Positions 63,501-64,000 of a DNA stretch of 64,000 nt are shown here, in pieces. The stretch's first letter is position 1. Each line of letters starts with the position of its first letter. The DNA comes from Mansonella perstans (taxonomy: Eukaryota; Nematoda; Chromadorea; Rhabditida; Onchocercidae), in the NCBI GenBank assembly GCA_037074765.1, contig JBAMDO010000220.1, positions 23,779 through 87,778 on the forward strand. The letters run 5' to 3'. The position numbers were made by a program, and so were the translations under genes. The notes under the pieces were generated by a model. That model worked only from the letters and a program-made list of their open reading frames with translations. It made no database searches and was not told where the DNA came from.

Positions 63501-63824
63501 AAAATTTTGTACAAAAAATTGAATGAATTAAAAAAAATTATTAAATACTTAATGAATTTGCTCAAAGTAGTTAAACAATAAAAAGAAACAGAGAAAAAGT
63601 TTTTTTTTCAAATTTTTTCAATCTATGAATCAATAATTGATACGTTTTTCCTCTTCTTTTTGTTTTTTTCAAGCAATAAAATATAAATAATTTACCTTAT
63701 TTAAGCAGCAACCTAAAATTGGCGGACAACAGCAGCACCAAATGACTTGTAGTATGATACGAAAAATGCTTGCGACAGTTTTCCATAAATTCTTAAACCA
63801 ACGCCAACGTGTTTTCTTGCACAT
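60537..63824 (-). CDS. ABHD17-like alpha/beta hydrolase (depalmitoylase family)
   Basis: Six minus-strand exons: 63824-63696, 63363-63245 (or 63253), 62219-62098, 61620-61515, 61353-61114 and 60770-60537, about 315 residues. The order matches ABHD17/FAM108: a Cys-rich N-terminal stretch [43 protein letters not shown], nucleophile elbow [15 protein letters not shown], then [20 protein letters not shown] (Asp) and [13 protein letters not shown] (His). The triad Ser/Asp/His is intact. ABHD17 proteins remove palmitate from Ras and PSD-95 at the plasma membrane and are themselves palmitoylated at the N-terminal Cys cluster. Odd points: the usual HGNAVD reads HPNASD, and after the beta strand LILLAPVAS there is a Cys-rich loop ([20 protein letters not shown]). 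The exon 2-3 junction is not in phase with the best donor (AACAA|GTAAAT); a GTTAAC donor at 63252 or a missed small exon would fix it. Confidence 0.85.
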
Positions 63825-64000
63825 ACAATTCAAAACAAATTTTTTCTCTCTAAATTCAAGAATCAAAGTTTTTTTTGGAAATATTAATTCAATTAAATAA
63901 TTTTATATAATATAACAAATCATCATAAAAAAATTATCAAATCACTAATACAATAGTGATGATCAAATTCTAATACTAGTATTGAAAATTTTGCAAAATT

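Noticed and set aside
1..64000. tRNA, rRNA, SL RNA genes and CRISPR arrays
   Set aside because: I looked for T-loop GTTCRANNC contexts, rRNA-like stretches and the SL1 sequence by eye and found none. The regular arrays are plain tandem satellites without spacers.

Overview
This window is eukaryotic nuclear DNA from a nematode, most likely a spirurid or filarial-type parasite; the species cannot be named from sequence alone. The evidence is strong A+T richness with long T and A runs, genes split into many small exons with GT..AG introns of a few hundred bases, T-rich TTTCAG acceptors just upstream of start codons (probable spliced-leader sites), and protein matches typical of worms: a PDF-2 neuropeptide precursor, a 340-residue CstF-64, and an SH3BP5/REI-1 homologue. 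Exon models were built by hand from splice sites and reading phase. The seven best genes close in phase throughout; an ABHD17-like gene has one unresolved junction.

Layout. 1-3.5 kb: no gene seen. 3.5-5.8 kb (-): a four-helix LAPTM/DUF7027-like membrane protein whose second intron holds a GC-rich repeat-like block. 5.8-16.2 kb: gene-free, with CATT simple repeats, a degenerate repeat of about 60 bp, a decayed LINE reverse transcriptase and a GT microsatellite. 16.2-16.9 kb (+): PDF-2-type neuropeptide precursor. 17.3-20.4 kb (-): CstF-64 (cpf-2). 21-22.5 kb: a 31-bp satellite, an uncertain 67-codon ORF (+) and an uncertain 64-residue gene (-). 23.1-25.8 kb (+): GATAD1 homologue with an apparent one-base homopolymer frameshift. 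25.8-42.2 kb: a 16-kb gene-poor, repeat-rich interval with a second 31-bp satellite and one orphan exon candidate. 42.2-46.9 kb (+): SH3BP5/REI-1-type RAB-11 exchange factor. 48.9-50.0 kb (+): mitochondrial ribosomal protein bL35m. 50.2-50.8 kb (-): orphan 3' exon(s). 52.2-54.7 kb (+): epsilon-COP. 55.4-57.6 kb: GC-richer block with orphan coding fragments and a 179-residue hypothetical protein (+). 58.1-58.8 kb (-) and 59.0-59.3 kb (+): two hypothetical genes. 60.5-63.8 kb (-): ABHD17-like depalmitoylase homologue.

The genes are mostly unrelated housekeeping functions: mRNA 3'-end processing, chromatin, mitochondrial translation, and membrane traffic (SH3BP5 and epsilon-COP, perhaps also the LAPTM-like protein). 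Neighbours lie on mixed strands with kilobase spacing, so I see no operon and no convincing new multi-gene system. The most interesting items are the neuropeptide gene, the GATAD1 frameshift and missing zinc finger, the altered HGN-region and extra cysteines of the ABHD17-like protein, and several orphan coding fragments.
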